This document shows positions 1 through 9,116 of a stretch of 64,000 nucleotides of DNA, piece by piece. The notes under the pieces are model-generated. The model saw nothing but the letters and a program-made list of their open reading frames with translations. It searched no databases and was not told the DNA's origin. The stretch is from JACKAN01 sp964502735 (lineage in GTDB: Bacteria > Bdellovibrionota > Bdellovibrionia > Bdellovibrionales > UBA1609). The stretch's first letter is position 1. Each line of letters begins with the position of its first letter. The position numbers and the translations under genes are program-made. Location: the NCBI GenBank assembly GCA_964502735.1, contig CAZCYD010000007.1:1-64000 (forward strand). Direction: 5' to 3'.

Positions 1-18
1 TTCATAGCTGCATCTCCT
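1..18 (-). promoter_or_regulatory. Candidate ribosome binding site and start codon of a gene leaving the window
   Basis: On the minus strand an AGGAG sequence (about 14-18) lies 8 bases before an ATG at 5-3. This is the arrangement expected for a gene that starts here and continues to the left of the window. Only the first codon is visible, so no product can be named. The gene would be co-directional with recN and separated from it by about 245 bp. Confidence 0.3.
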
Positions 19-194
19 GTTGATAATTTCTTGCAAAATCATCAAATCAAGAGATTCCCAGTTTGTGAGGCCCTTTTTTATTTCCTAGACTTTCGTCTCC
101 CACTGATTTTAGAAAGAACCCAGAAATCATGACCGACATATCTATTGATCCACAGAATTTATAATATTAAGAGACTGTAAATACTCATAAGGTT

Positions 195-223
195 TTACCC
201 AAATTAGCGGATAAGATGCGTCA
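195..223 (-). repeat. Dispersed 29-bp motif, copy A
   Basis: Read on the minus strand this matches the other three copies (8994-9022, 37877-37897, 50527-50555). The shared core is TTATCCGC followed by two variable bases and ATTTGGGT, preceded by TGACGCAT. It lies 28 bp downstream of the recN stop codon, in the direction of recN transcription. It is not palindromic and is not followed by a T run, so it does not look like a simple terminator. Confidence 0.6.
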
Positions 224-250
224 AGATTTTCTCATGATCGATTTATAAAT

Positions 251-1951
251 CTAAATATTATCTCTGGTCTCATTTAGGAGTTGGCGTGCGTGCTTCCGAC
301 TCGTTGTGGTTACCTTAGTGCCAGATATGAGGCGTGCAATTTCTTCTTCCTGTTGCTGAGAATTAAGTCTCACAACTTGCATGCCTACTTTTTTTCCACT
401 TTGAATTTTTGAGATAACAAAATGTGAATCGGCAAAAACGGCAACTTGAGGAAGGTGAGTCACGCACACAACTTGTTGACCTGTAGAGATGGCTTTGAGT
501 TTTGCTCCAACCTTTTCAGCCGTTTCTCCACTTACACCGGTGTCAACTTCGTCAAATAAGTAGGTACGAGGTTGCTCAGATGAGCAAGTCACTTTTTTAA
601 GAGAAAGCAAAATGCGACTCAATTCACCTCCACTAGCAATTTTATTTAAAGGTCTAAACTTATCTTCTTTGCTCACCTGAATGGCAAACTCAACATCAGA
701 CACGCCTTTGCTATTGCTCTCAGATAACTTTTGAATCTGGATGCCAAACTGAACGCCTTTCATATTTAGGTCTTTGAGCTCTTCGTTGACTTTTTTGGTG
801 AGAATAACAGAGGCCTTTGTTCGCTCCTTATGTAAAGTTTCAGCAGTTTTCAAAAGCCATTTTTTAATTTCCTCTATTTCTTTTTCTAGAGTTTCAGTTC
901 TTTGATCAAAATTCTCGAGTTGTTCAATTTCGTCATTAATTTTTTTGAGAACGCTTAGTATTTCATTTGAACTGTCGCCATATTTTTTTTGTAACTTTCT
1001 CCATTGGGACATACGAGATTCAGCTTTTTCAATATCGATAGGGTTTTCTATTAGGTCTCTCTGCCATTCGCGAATATCAAAAACAAACTCTTCAAGCTGA
1101 GTTCTGGCCGTAGCCAGCATATCTAACTTTTTCATCCAATTATCTGTTCTAAATTTATTTTCACCTTCAGACACTAGAAGTTGCAGTCTGTCGATTATTG
1201 AATTATCTCCACTATAAATTTCGTCTTCAAGTTTACTAACGTATGCACTTAATGAGTGAAAATTTTTGGCTTTTAAATAGTTTTCTTCGATTTCCTTTTC
1301 AAAGTTCTCGGAGACTCCAATTTCTGTGATTTCTTTTTGCTGAAAGTATAGAAAATCCAATCGTTGTTCTTTGTGGAGATTCTTCTCCTTCAACACTTCT
1401 AGTTGATCTAATAAGGTTTGTTGGAGGTGGAATTTTTCTTCAAATTCTTTTCTTAAAATAGAGCAACCAGAAACCTGGTCAAGTAAGTCGAGGTGATAAG
1501 CTTTTTCAAGTAGAGCTTTGCTTTCGTGCTGCCCGGTGAGTTCAATTAATGGTGGATTAAAGCCATTAATTTCTACTAGTGGAGCCACGATTTCTTTTAA
1601 ATTGTTTAGTGTTGATAGGTGTCCATTTAGGTAAACTTTACTTTTTCCTTGAGAAGAGATGACTCTTCTTGCTACAAGTTCGTCTTCGTCCCCTTCGAGG
1701 CTCATCTCATTTAGTTTTTTTAGGATGTCTTTTCGTTTGCTTAGATCAAAATATCCTTCTATGATTGCCTGTTCAGCTCCAACTCTTACGGTGTCGCTAG
1801 AAGCTTTGTCTCCCATGAGTAGAGCCAGAGACTTGAGCACTATGGATTTTCCAGAACCGGTTTCACCACTAATAATGTTTAACCCGCTTTTTAGATCAAA
1901 GCTGAGTTCTTCTATAATCGCAAAATTTTTGACTTTAATTTCTACCAACAT
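251..1951 (-). CDS. recN: DNA repair protein RecN
   Basis: SMC-like ATPase of double-strand break repair, expected to act on DNA in the cytoplasm with RecA. Walker A GETGSGKS is at residues 29-36. A long coiled coil (roughly 150-380) contains an interruption rich in Glu and Lys. The ABC signature ASGGELSR and the Walker B stretch TYLFDEVDTG near residue 465 follow, so the whole head-coil-head layout is present. Length is 566 residues, normal for the family. I chose the ATG at 1951 over a start 24 bases upstream because AGGGGA lies 6 bases before it and the protein then begins directly with the conserved MLVEIKVKNFA. It is the last gene of a prlC-nadK-recN run, 35 bp after nadK. The nadK-recN neighbourhood is common in bacteria. 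Confidence is high. Confidence 0.96.
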   Translation of the reverse strand: MLVEIKVKNFAIIEELSFDLKSGLNIISGETGSGKSIVLKSLALLMGDKASSDTVRVGAEQAIIEGYFDLSKRKDILKKLNEMSLEGDEDELVARRVISSQGKSKVYLNGHLSTLNNLKEIVAPLVEINGFNPPLIELTGQHESKALLEKAYHLDLLDQVSGCSILRKEFEEKFHLQQTLLDQLEVLKEKNLHKEQRLDFLYFQQKEITEIGVSENFEKEIEENYLKAKNFHSLSAYVSKLEDEIYSGDNSIIDRLQLLVSEGENKFRTDNWMKKLDMLATARTQLEEFVFDIREWQRDLIENPIDIEKAESRMSQWRKLQKKYGDSSNEILSVLKKINDEIEQLENFDQRTETLEKEIEEIKKWLLKTAETLHKERTKASVILTKKVNEELKDLNMKGVQFGIQIQKLSESNSKGVSDVEFAIQVSKEDKFRPLNKIASGGELSRILLSLKKVTCSSEQPRTYLFDEVDTGVSGETAEKVGAKLKAISTGQQVVCVTHLPQVAVFADSHFVISKIQSGKKVGMQVVRLNSQQQEEEIARLISGTKVTTTSRKHARQLLNETRDNI

Positions 1952-1986
1952 AAATTTCCCCTCGATTAGATTCAATTTTTTGTAAA

Positions 1987-2811
1987 CTATGATCTCTCTC
2001 CAAATTTTAATTTCTTTCTGAGTAAATCAAAATAATTATGGCTAGGTATGCGAAGGACATAGTGTATGTGTTGTGCTATTCGTATCTTAACCTTTTGTCC
2101 TTTGGAAATCTTAGCTCTTTTCTGACCGTCAATAGTTAACAGGGCTTCTTGGTTGTCATTTAACAGTTCTACAGTCAGTTCGTGGTCATCTGGAAATACA
2201 GTGGGTCTATTTGTCAGACTGTGTGGGCAAATGGGAGTCATAGTAAAGGCTTTGACTTCTGGGTGTAGTATTGGCCCACCAGCGGCTAGATTGTAGGCCG
2301 TAGTTCCGGTCGGCGTAGCAAAAATAAGTCCGTCTGCTTTTAAATTGCTCACAAGATGCGAACCACTTTGAATACTTAAGTTCAGCAATTGACTCATGTC
2401 TCCGCGCTCAAATACGACATCATTTAGAGCTGAGAAAACTTGTCCGTCAACTTCAGCTTCAATCATAGTCCTTGGGCGAGTTTCAAGCTCTTTATTTAGA
2501 GCTTTTTCTACCATTGTATAAAGATTTTCGATAGGAGATACGGTTAAAAAACCTAACGATCCCATATTGATCCCTAAAATTGGAATTTTATTTCCAGAGC
2601 AGAGTCTTACGGCTTCTAGGTAGGTGCCGTCCCCACCGAGTGCGATAGCTAAATCGGCCTCACAGAGGTTAGACAGGGACTCGCAGTTTTTAATTTTTTG
2701 CTGGGGATGAGAGTAGACTTTGTGCCCTTTTTTTTCCAGCCATACTTTGAGTTCATTAGATTTGTTGAGGGCTTCCTCGCTATCAGGTCGATATATTATT
2801 AAGATTTTCAA
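1987..2811 (-). CDS. nadK: NAD kinase
   Basis: Phosphorylates NAD to NADP in the cytosol. The diagnostic GGDGT motif is at residues 59-63, preceded by a hydrophobic strand (DLAIAL). The NE/D region (LNDVVFERG, about 127) and the glycine-rich ATPTGTTAYNLAAGGP stretch (about 166-182) are both present. At 274 residues it has the usual length of the single-domain bacterial enzyme. Its ATG overlaps the stop codon of the upstream M3 peptidase by 4 bases (ATGA), implying translational coupling. recN follows 35 bp downstream. Confidence 0.95.
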   Translation of the reverse strand: MKILIIYRPDSEEALNKSNELKVWLEKKGHKVYSHPQQKIKNCESLSNLCEADLAIALGGDGTYLEAVRLCSGNKIPILGINMGSLGFLTVSPIENLYTMVEKALNKELETRPRTMIEAEVDGQVFSALNDVVFERGDMSQLLNLSIQSGSHLVSNLKADGLIFATPTGTTAYNLAAGGPILHPEVKAFTMTPICPHSLTNRPTVFPDDHELTVELLNDNQEALLTIDGQKRAKISKGQKVKIRIAQHIHYVLRIPSHNYFDLLRKKLKFGERS

Positions 2812-4844
2812 AGAAGACCATCCCTTCTTAATAAGGCTTTTGGATCAGGCTCTCGGCCACGAAAAGATTTGTACAGTACCATGGGGTGTTCAGATCCTCC
2901 GCGTTCCAAGATATTTTCTTTAAAGAGTTTGGCAGTATTGGCATTAAAAATTCCCGATTGCTTAAAAAATTCAAAGGCATCAGCGTCAAGCACTTCAGCC
3001 CACTTGTAGCTGTAATAGCCTGCAGAATACCCCCCCGAAAAAATATGTTGAAAGCTAACAGAAGAGTTGGCACCAGGAATTTTAGGTAGCACCTGCATAG
3101 GAGAGGTAATTTCATCTTCAAAATCCAAAACATCTTGGATCTCGTCAGCAGGGGTGGTGTGGTAGGCCATATCTAGGGTTGCAAATCGAATTTGCCTCAA
3201 GTTAGCGTAACCGGTTTGAAATTGAGATAACAGCTTTATCTTTTCAATTAATGAGTCAGGAATAGTTTCCCCATTTTGATAATGTTTTGCGAAAATTTGG
3301 AGGGACTCTTTTTCCTCCACCCAATTTTCTAGCATTTGTGATGGCAGCTCAACAAAGTCCCAATAAACTTGAGTTCCAGAGTGATTGCGATATTTACATT
3401 TACTTAATAAACTGTGCAGAGCGTGACCAAACTCATGAAAAAGGGTTCGAACCTCATTGAGAGTCAATAGGGAGGGGTGGCCAGAAGTGGGTTTTGTAAA
3501 ATTGCAGACAATACTCACATGCGGCCTAGATGGGTGTCCGCGATAGATCCCCTGCTCTCTGTAGTTTGTCATCCAGGCTCCGGATTTTTTATTGGCATGA
3601 GGAAAATAATCTAAATAAAGGAGTCCTAGATATTCACCAGATTTCTCATAGACTTCAACGACGTGAACTTCGGGGTGATATACAGGGTAATCACCATTCG
3701 GTTTAAATTCCAAGTTAAACAGTTGTGAGGTGATTGTGAAAACACCATTGACAACATTTTCCAACTGGAAATAGGGCTTAAGCTCAAGAGGGCTAAAACC
3801 AAATTTCTTTTCTTGATACTTTTCAGAGTAGTACTCAAAGTCCCAAGCTTGAATAGGATTGGGGCCTCCAATAGAGTCTACAAAGAGCTGTAATTCGTGG
3901 ATCTCTTTTGTTGCAGCAGGTTTTGCGATGTCAAGAAGCTCATTGAGAAATTTGTGAACTTGCTTTGGAGTTTCAGCCATTCTTTTTTCGAGATTGTATT
4001 GGGCATGATTTTCATAGCCGAGAAGATGGGCACGTCGTTCCTTGAGCTTTAATATTTTGTGTATAAGTGGACGATTGTCCCATGGGCCATCTGTGTTTGT
4101 TTTAGCCATAGTTATGACCATTTTTTTGCGAAGTTCTCGATTGTCACAGTATTTTACGAAGGGGAGATAACTTGGCATCTGCAGGGTGAAAACCCAAGAG
4201 TGGGGTAAACCTTTCTCTTCGGCAAGATGTTTTGCTGAAGCTATAACACTTTCAGGAAGTCCCGATAAATCACCTTGATCTGTAACTTCGAGCATAAATT
4301 CATTAATCGCCTGAGTGGCATTCTGGCTGAATTGAGGACCTAAAGAGGCGATTTCTTTATCAATTTTCCTAAGTTCTTGTCGTGATTTATCATCAAGAAG
4401 GGCTCCGTTCCTTGTGAATGACTGATAGGTGTCAGTAAGTAAGCGTTGGTCCTCTTTATCAAGTTGTGTGTTTTTGAGATTTTCGTATACGAGTTGAACC
4501 CTCTTAAATAAGTCAATATCAAGGCTGATATCACTACTAAAAGAGGCCATTAAAGGCATGAACTCATCAGAAATGGAGTGCATTTCTTTGTTTCCATTTG
4601 CAATAAGTAGATTGTAGAAAAGGCCGTAGACAAAATTAACTTCTTCGTTGGTTTCTTCGAGCGCAACAATTGTGTTTTCAAAGTTGGGAAATTTTTCTGT
4701 TTTGATTTTTTCTAATTTCAACTTTGCATTAACAATGGCCTCGTTAAGGGCCGGAATAAAGTGCTCCGGTCTAATTTTGTTAAAGTTAATGGCAGAATGG
4801 GGTGCTGTCGGGGCTTCGAGAATAGGGTTTTCTAAGGTTTTCAT
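2808..4844 (-). CDS. prlC: M3 family oligopeptidase (oligopeptidase A type), cytoplasmic
   Basis: Zinc metallopeptidase that degrades short peptides in the cytosol. The HEFGH zinc motif is at residues 470-474, with the downstream Glu in the ELPSQMLENW region as the third ligand, as in the M3 family. Length (678) matches oligopeptidase A, and no signal peptide is visible. The ATG at 4844 is preferred over an in-frame TTG at 4862 because MKTLENPILEAP aligns with known OpdA N-termini. GGAGG is present but only one base from the ATG, an unusually short spacing. First gene of a likely operon with nadK and recN. A larger exported paralogue lies at 6104-8797. The symbol could equally be opdA. Confidence 0.93.
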   Translation of the reverse strand: MKTLENPILEAPTAPHSAINFNKIRPEHFIPALNEAIVNAKLKLEKIKTEKFPNFENTIVALEETNEEVNFVYGLFYNLLIANGNKEMHSISDEFMPLMASFSSDISLDIDLFKRVQLVYENLKNTQLDKEDQRLLTDTYQSFTRNGALLDDKSRQELRKIDKEIASLGPQFSQNATQAINEFMLEVTDQGDLSGLPESVIASAKHLAEEKGLPHSWVFTLQMPSYLPFVKYCDNRELRKKMVITMAKTNTDGPWDNRPLIHKILKLKERRAHLLGYENHAQYNLEKRMAETPKQVHKFLNELLDIAKPAATKEIHELQLFVDSIGGPNPIQAWDFEYYSEKYQEKKFGFSPLELKPYFQLENVVNGVFTITSQLFNLEFKPNGDYPVYHPEVHVVEVYEKSGEYLGLLYLDYFPHANKKSGAWMTNYREQGIYRGHPSRPHVSIVCNFTKPTSGHPSLLTLNEVRTLFHEFGHALHSLLSKCKYRNHSGTQVYWDFVELPSQMLENWVEEKESLQIFAKHYQNGETIPDSLIEKIKLLSQFQTGYANLRQIRFATLDMAYHTTPADEIQDVLDFEDEITSPMQVLPKIPGANSSVSFQHIFSGGYSAGYYSYKWAEVLDADAFEFFKQSGIFNANTAKLFKENILERGGSEHPMVLYKSFRGREPDPKALLRRDGLL

Positions 4845-4973
4845 ACCTCCAATTATTAGCAAAAAGGAGGGGAGTCGTCACCGTAGGAGTTGAGTCAATT
4901 TGATTTAAAACCATTTTTAAAGTCTTTAATGCCCCTGAGGTCTAACGCCACGAGTTGCCAGCGAACGTCTTAA

Positions 4974-5579
4974 TTAGAGGCTATTGGCTATGGCAAAAAT
5001 TAGTCCTGCACCTAAACCGATGGCAACAAAGTCTCCAAAGTTCCATTTGCCATCGCCAATATCGCATCCCCATCCGTAGCAGTGAAAGCCATTGTTATAT
5101 CCGTATTGGCCTGGCCAGCTATAGCCACCGTGGTAGTAGTTATAGTAGGATGGTGGAGCAAAACCTATATAGTGTGTTTGACCGTATTGAGGATAAATTT
5201 GGTTGTTGCCAAACTCAGTAAAGTACTCTTCAGCCGCGCATTTGTTGATTCCGTTTAAGATGATGTGGTAGGTTCTACGCTTTTGGTAAAGTCTAGTCTG
5301 ACAATAATTGTTGTCATAGCTTAATAAGTATTTGCTATTCATATAGTTTTGTATGCCGCTACACTGAGAGAGTTCGACGCCGTTGTAGTCATACCACCTT
5401 CCATTTTGATAGTGAGCATTTGTGCAAATGGCGGTGTTAACATGCTTCAAATCGTCATTGTTGGGAGTTGTAGCTGTGGTGCCACCACCGCCACCACCAC
5501 TGTCTTTCCCGCAGCCTGTGGTTATCAAGGCAAGTGCCAGTGCGATCATTGTCAATACGCTTGAAAACAGAGTCTTCAT
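4974..5579 (-). CDS. Tyr/Gly-rich lipoprotein of unknown function
   Basis: I do not recognise the family. The N-terminus is a clear lipoprotein signal with the lipobox TTGC (Cys23), followed by a low-complexity linker of six consecutive Gly and Thr/Pro residues. The middle has several Cys residues and many Tyr and Asn. A segment near residues 140-175 is rich in Tyr, Gly and Trp. The last 20 residues are hydrophobic (GLGAGLIFAIANSL) and could insert in a membrane. GGAGAAG lies 9 bases upstream of the ATG. It stands alone, transcribed away from the exported M3 peptidase. An envelope or surface role is inferred from export signals only. Confidence 0.8.
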   Translation of the reverse strand: MKTLFSSVLTMIALALALITTGCGKDSGGGGGGTTATTPNNDDLKHVNTAICTNAHYQNGRWYDYNGVELSQCSGIQNYMNSKYLLSYDNNYCQTRLYQKRRTYHIILNGINKCAAEEYFTEFGNNQIYPQYGQTHYIGFAPPSYYNYYHGGYSWPGQYGYNNGFHCYGWGCDIGDGKWNFGDFVAIGLGAGLIFAIANSL

Positions 5580-6103
5580 GTTCTCTTCTCCTACAATAGA
5601 GCCACTAAATAGAGTGATTACTGTAAAATTGTGGCTTTACAAAGTTAAACTATCAAAGCTCTTTAAGCAGAATCCATACCAGAAGAGCCTGAGGTTCAAA
5701 TTGAATATAAGGCGGTTTTAGTTCCAAAAAATTGAAACAGGGGGACTTCTGTGGGCCGCGAATGAGCAATAATTGTCACCGAGAGCGTAGGAAGTACCAC
5801 AAAAAAATTACCTAAAAGTACAAAAAAGGGCTTTAAGCCAGTAGTTTTTGCACAGTCAATTGACTGTATTTTGTCTTAAAGGAATAAATGGGTCTTTTGA
5901 TAGCTTATTCTTTTAATAGCTTATTAAAGGGGAGGGGTTTGTTTCAGCTAGAATCACTGGGTTTAAGCTGGTGGTGATACTGTGGTGATATTTGATATTA
6001 TTTATACTTTTAAAAAAAGAATTTAGAAGAAAAAGCAAAAGAAAGAAAAGCAAAAAGTTGACACGAAAATTTGATGAAAATTTTTGATAAAGAGAGATGA
6101 ACA
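5580..6103. other. 524-bp intergenic region between divergent genes, with a perfect palindrome and direct repeats
   Basis: I see no convincing gene here. It contains a perfect 16-bp palindrome ACAGTCAATTGACTGT at 5852-5867, a 10-bp direct repeat ATAGCTTATT at 5900-5909 and 5916-5925, and a duplicated GGTGATA around 5970-5990. The region separates the lipoprotein at 4974-5579 (minus) from the exported peptidase at 6104 (plus), so it must carry both promoters. The repeats are candidates for regulator binding. Confidence 0.5.
5852..5867. promoter_or_regulatory. Perfect 16-bp palindrome, candidate operator
   Basis: ACAGTCAATTGACTGT is its own reverse complement over all 16 bases and lies between two divergent genes. 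The size and symmetry fit a dimeric repressor site. No specific regulator can be named, and no second copy was noticed in the window. Confidence 0.35.
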
Positions 6104-8797
6104 ATGATGAAAGTTAAGGAAAATGGAATGAAATCTTCAAAGACTATTTATTTTATTTTGGTATGGACAGTTCTAGTGCAAATGTCATTTTACAAAACTT
6201 ACGCGGCTGCGGCACCTTGTGAAGAAGTGCTTAACCCTGTGGGTCTCTTAGATTTTATTACACTAACGGATTTGAACTCAGCTGCTAGTGCAGAGCTTTA
6301 TGGGCCAGATGACATCACTCAGGCTTCACGGGCACTCACGAAAGATATGGAATTTATTTTGGAAGACATTATCACAGACCCCGCCGAAGCGACTTATAGG
6401 AATACAGTACTGCCAGTAATAGTGATTTTGGATAAATTTAAAAAGCTCATTCAATTATCTGAAAAAATTGTTTCAGATTTATCTGTACTTGAGTCCAATT
6501 TGAGGGAATTAAATAGGCTTGAGGAAAGTAAGAGTTTTACTAAGAAAAGAGAAGCTTACCAAATTGCTCTATTAACTGCCAATCTTGGAATTAAAAAAGT
6601 TATGTTTGATTTAAGTGAATTGGGAGAGTTTAGGGCTCGCCTATCAGCTGTCCAGTTCTCGAAAACAACAAATTTAAGTGATGCCGAATTGTTTCATATA
6701 GTTGTTTTAATTGAAGATATTAAAAGGTTCTCTCTAGCCGCATCCGAAAATCCATTGTTGAGGCCATCGAATTTAGATTACGGTGCTATTCCTTTTGACA
6801 AGATTAAAATTGAGGACTTTTACCCAGCCGTCCAAATGACATATAAAAGGGCGAAACGAGCTTTTGAGGACCTCCTTCTTGCAAAAAAAGTAGAGCCAAA
6901 TTTTAGGAACACCATTGAGGCCTTGATCCATCTGGATCGCGATTTTGAGAGAGTGCAGACAGTTCTTTATATTTATGAGGGAAGCTATGCGCTTCCAGAA
7001 TATAGAGAAGAGTTAAACCAGTTGGTGAGACTTTCAGAGTCGCTCAGTATTGATTTACAAACACAAATATTTACGAACGAAGATTTTTTTAAGAGGGTTC
7101 AAGACGTCGCTCAATCTAAAGACTTGAGCCCTTCTCAAAGTCGTTATGTTCAAGATGTTCTAAAATCATTTGATGATAGTGGATTTAAGTTAACCTCTGC
7201 TGAGAGGACTGAATTTGTAAAGTTAAAGCGTTATCTGTCGGAATTGACTACAGATTACTCCAACAATGTGCGCAGTCAATTAACTCTTGAGAATTTCCAC
7301 GTGATAGTCACAGATCAAAATGAATTGGCAGGGCTTCCAGACGAGGTTATTCAGCGAGCTAAAAGCAATGCAGAAAAAATGGGCGTTGAGGGGTGGGTAT
7401 TTGACTCAGAGATTGAGACTTTATATGCCATTTATGATTACGCAGAGAGCGATGAGCTTAGAAAACAGTATTGGGTGCAAAGAAATAGTCGCAACTCTAG
7501 GGGCGACAGTCTTGATAATCAAAATATTGTTAAAGAGATTGTGCAGGCTCGCCAAAAAATATCTCAGATGTTAGGGTACCCAACTCACTCTCATCGGACC
7601 TTAGAAGATAGAATGGCGAAAACTCCAGAGCGAGTAAATCAATTTCTTAGAGACTTCTTAGAAAAGGTATTACCTAAGGCAAAAAATGAATTGGTTGAAC
7701 TTCAAACCTACAAAGATAGTGTAACTCAGGAAAATTCCAAACTCCTTCCTTGGCAAATTTCTTTTTGGACTAGAAAGCTCAAAGAAGAAAAATACAACTT
7801 CGATGAAAAAAAATTAAAACCTTATTTAGAAGTAAATCGAGTTCTTGATGGAGTTTTTCGCGTGATAGGCAAGTTATATGGTATTACGTTTGTAGAAAGA
7901 AAAGACCTGCCGGTTTACTCAAGCGAGGTAAAAGCCTTTGAAGTCTTGCGAGGAGGTGAGAAGCTTGCTCTTCTTTATGTAGATCTCTTTAGCCGTCAGG
8001 GTGTCAAAAGAGATGGGGCTTGGATGGCAACCTATTCTCCTCAATACAGAGATAAAAATGGCAATCGCATTTCTCCAATTGTTTCAGTAAATGCCAATTT
8101 TACTTTGGCTGACAAGGGGCCGACCTACATCTCTTTTGATAATGCCATAACTTTATTCCATGAGATGGGACATGGAATTCACGGGATAGCTTCTGATGTA
8201 GAAATTAAAGGACAATCCAGTCCTGGTGGTGTTCCGTGGGATGCCGTTGAATTGCCTTCTCAATTTATGGAAAACTTTGCTTATGAAAGAGAAGTCCTCG
8301 ATATGTTTGCTTATAATGATGAAGGTCTAGTTCTTCCCCAAGATTTACTTGAGGCTCTAGTTAGATCAGAAAATTTTGGATCAGCAACCAGCTTTCTAGG
8401 ACAAATTAAATTAGGCCTTGTGGATATGGCTTTATACTCTCAAATTGTTGATCTGACAGAAATAGATTTGCTAGAGTTTGAACAAGAGGCTACGAGAGAG
8501 GCTCAGCTATTACAGCCGACGGGACTTGAGCGTCCATTTAGTACATCTTTTTCGCATATTATGTCAGGAGGCTATTCTTCAGGGTATTATAGCTATCTTT
8601 GGGCCAGTGTTTTAGATAAAGATGCTTATGCAGCTTTTAAGGACTCTGGGGATATTTTTAATCCAAGTTTGGCCAAGAGTTTTTATAAGCTTTTGTCTCT
8701 TGGAGGCTCAAAGGATTTTATGCAAACGTATGTTGAGTTTAGGGGGCAGGAGCCTTCTGTGGAACCTCTTTTAAAGAGTCGAAAAATTATAGACTAG
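6104..8797 (+). CDS. Exported M3 family metallopeptidase with a partly duplicated N-terminal region
   Basis: The C-terminal 680 residues are a complete M3 oligopeptidase: HEMGH at residues 686-690, then ELPSQFMENF and a conserved GGYSSGYYSYLWA region near the end. It differs from the cytosolic paralogue at 2808-4844 in having a signal peptide (hydrophobic 15-30, cleavage near AAAA, 34-37) and about 216 extra N-terminal residues. The extra part contains a second copy of an N-terminal M3 motif: YRNTV at 98-102 with a following helix resembles FRNTI at 267-271. The mature protein starts with PCEEVL (Cys39), a pattern shared with two other exported proteins here. The Cys is not in a lipobox (AAPC). 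GAGAG lies 7 bases before the ATG at 6104. A periplasmic or extracellular peptide-degrading role is inferred. Confidence 0.9.
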   Translation: MMKVKENGMKSSKTIYFILVWTVLVQMSFYKTYAAAAPCEEVLNPVGLLDFITLTDLNSAASAELYGPDDITQASRALTKDMEFILEDIITDPAEATYRNTVLPVIVILDKFKKLIQLSEKIVSDLSVLESNLRELNRLEESKSFTKKREAYQIALLTANLGIKKVMFDLSELGEFRARLSAVQFSKTTNLSDAELFHIVVLIEDIKRFSLAASENPLLRPSNLDYGAIPFDKIKIEDFYPAVQMTYKRAKRAFEDLLLAKKVEPNFRNTIEALIHLDRDFERVQTVLYIYEGSYALPEYREELNQLVRLSESLSIDLQTQIFTNEDFFKRVQDVAQSKDLSPSQSRYVQDVLKSFDDSGFKLTSAERTEFVKLKRYLSELTTDYSNNVRSQLTLENFHVIVTDQNELAGLPDEVIQRAKSNAEKMGVEGWVFDSEIETLYAIYDYAESDELRKQYWVQRNSRNSRGDSLDNQNIVKEIVQARQKISQMLGYPTHSHRTLEDRMAKTPERVNQFLRDFLEKVLPKAKNELVELQTYKDSVTQENSKLLPWQISFWTRKLKEEKYNFDEKKLKPYLEVNRVLDGVFRVIGKLYGITFVERKDLPVYSSEVKAFEVLRGGEKLALLYVDLFSRQGVKRDGAWMATYSPQYRDKNGNRISPIVSVNANFTLADKGPTYISFDNAITLFHEMGHGIHGIASDVEIKGQSSPGGVPWDAVELPSQFMENFAYEREVLDMFAYNDEGLVLPQDLLEALVRSENFGSATSFLGQIKLGLVDMALYSQIVDLTEIDLLEFEQEATREAQLLQPTGLERPFSTSFSHIMSGGYSSGYYSYLWASVLDKDAYAAFKDSGDIFNPSLAKSFYKLLSLGGSKDFMQTYVEFRGQEPSVEPLLKSRKIID

Positions 8798-8940
8798 TTG
8801 CGCCGACTCCAAAAAACAATCGTCTAAAACAGTGTGAATGTGCCTCATGCTCAAACAGCCGCAGTCTTGAGACTGCAGAACTGCGCGTGAGGCACATTCA
8901 CACTGTTTTAGACGATTGTTTTTTGGAGTCGGTGCAACTA
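8795..8940 (+). repeat. Long inverted repeat element, copy 1
   Basis: Arms 8795-8847 and 8888-8940 are reverse complements over 53 bases with one mismatch. The 40-base centre holds a small perfect hairpin (GCAGTCT-TG-AGACTGC) flanked by the conserved strands TGCTCAAACAGC and GAACTGCGCG. The left arm begins inside the TAG stop codon of the M3 peptidase. This is the most diverged of four copies (others at 52171, 55997, 57356). Its arms differ in sequence from the others but remain self-complementary. It could fold as a long stem in RNA and act as a terminator or 3' stabiliser. Confidence 0.9.
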
Positions 8941-9116
8941 CTGTCTGTGCCGAGTGATGTTGCGCAAGAGTGCCCATTCTGATTGTTAAATTTTGATGCA
9001 TTTTATTCGCGGATTTGGGTTAGCCATGCGGGGATTGCCGGCCTTTCGTCTTTTAAATGGTCTTGCTTACAGGGCTTGGACTTGTGTGCTCTACGGCTAA
9101 AATATAGAATTTTAGA
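8941..9116. other. Intergenic leader before the 9117 gene
   Basis: This holds copy B of the dispersed 29-bp motif at 8994-9022. I see no gene, no clear sigma-70 promoter and no strong Shine-Dalgarno sequence before the ATG at 9117. Confidence 0.4.
8994..9022 (+). repeat. Dispersed 29-bp motif, copy B
   Basis: The sequence TGATGCATTTTATTCGCGG followed by ATTTGGGTTA matches copies A, C and D with a few substitutions. It lies between two plus-strand genes and reads in their direction. Confidence 0.6.

Noticed and set aside
6058..6089. TTGACA and TTGATA as a promoter for the exported peptidase
   Set aside because: The spacer is 20 bases and the -10 would end just before the ribosome binding site, leaving no room for a transcript leader.
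5913..6104. Short minus-strand frame upstream of the exported peptidase
   Set aside because: Phe/Leu/Ser-rich product from AT-rich DNA, no binding site, overlaps the peptidase start region.
8795..8940. Reading the palindromes as retron or group II intron RNA, or as a CRISPR-like array
   Set aside because: There is no reverse transcriptase or cas gene in the window, the copies are scattered, and there are no spacers.
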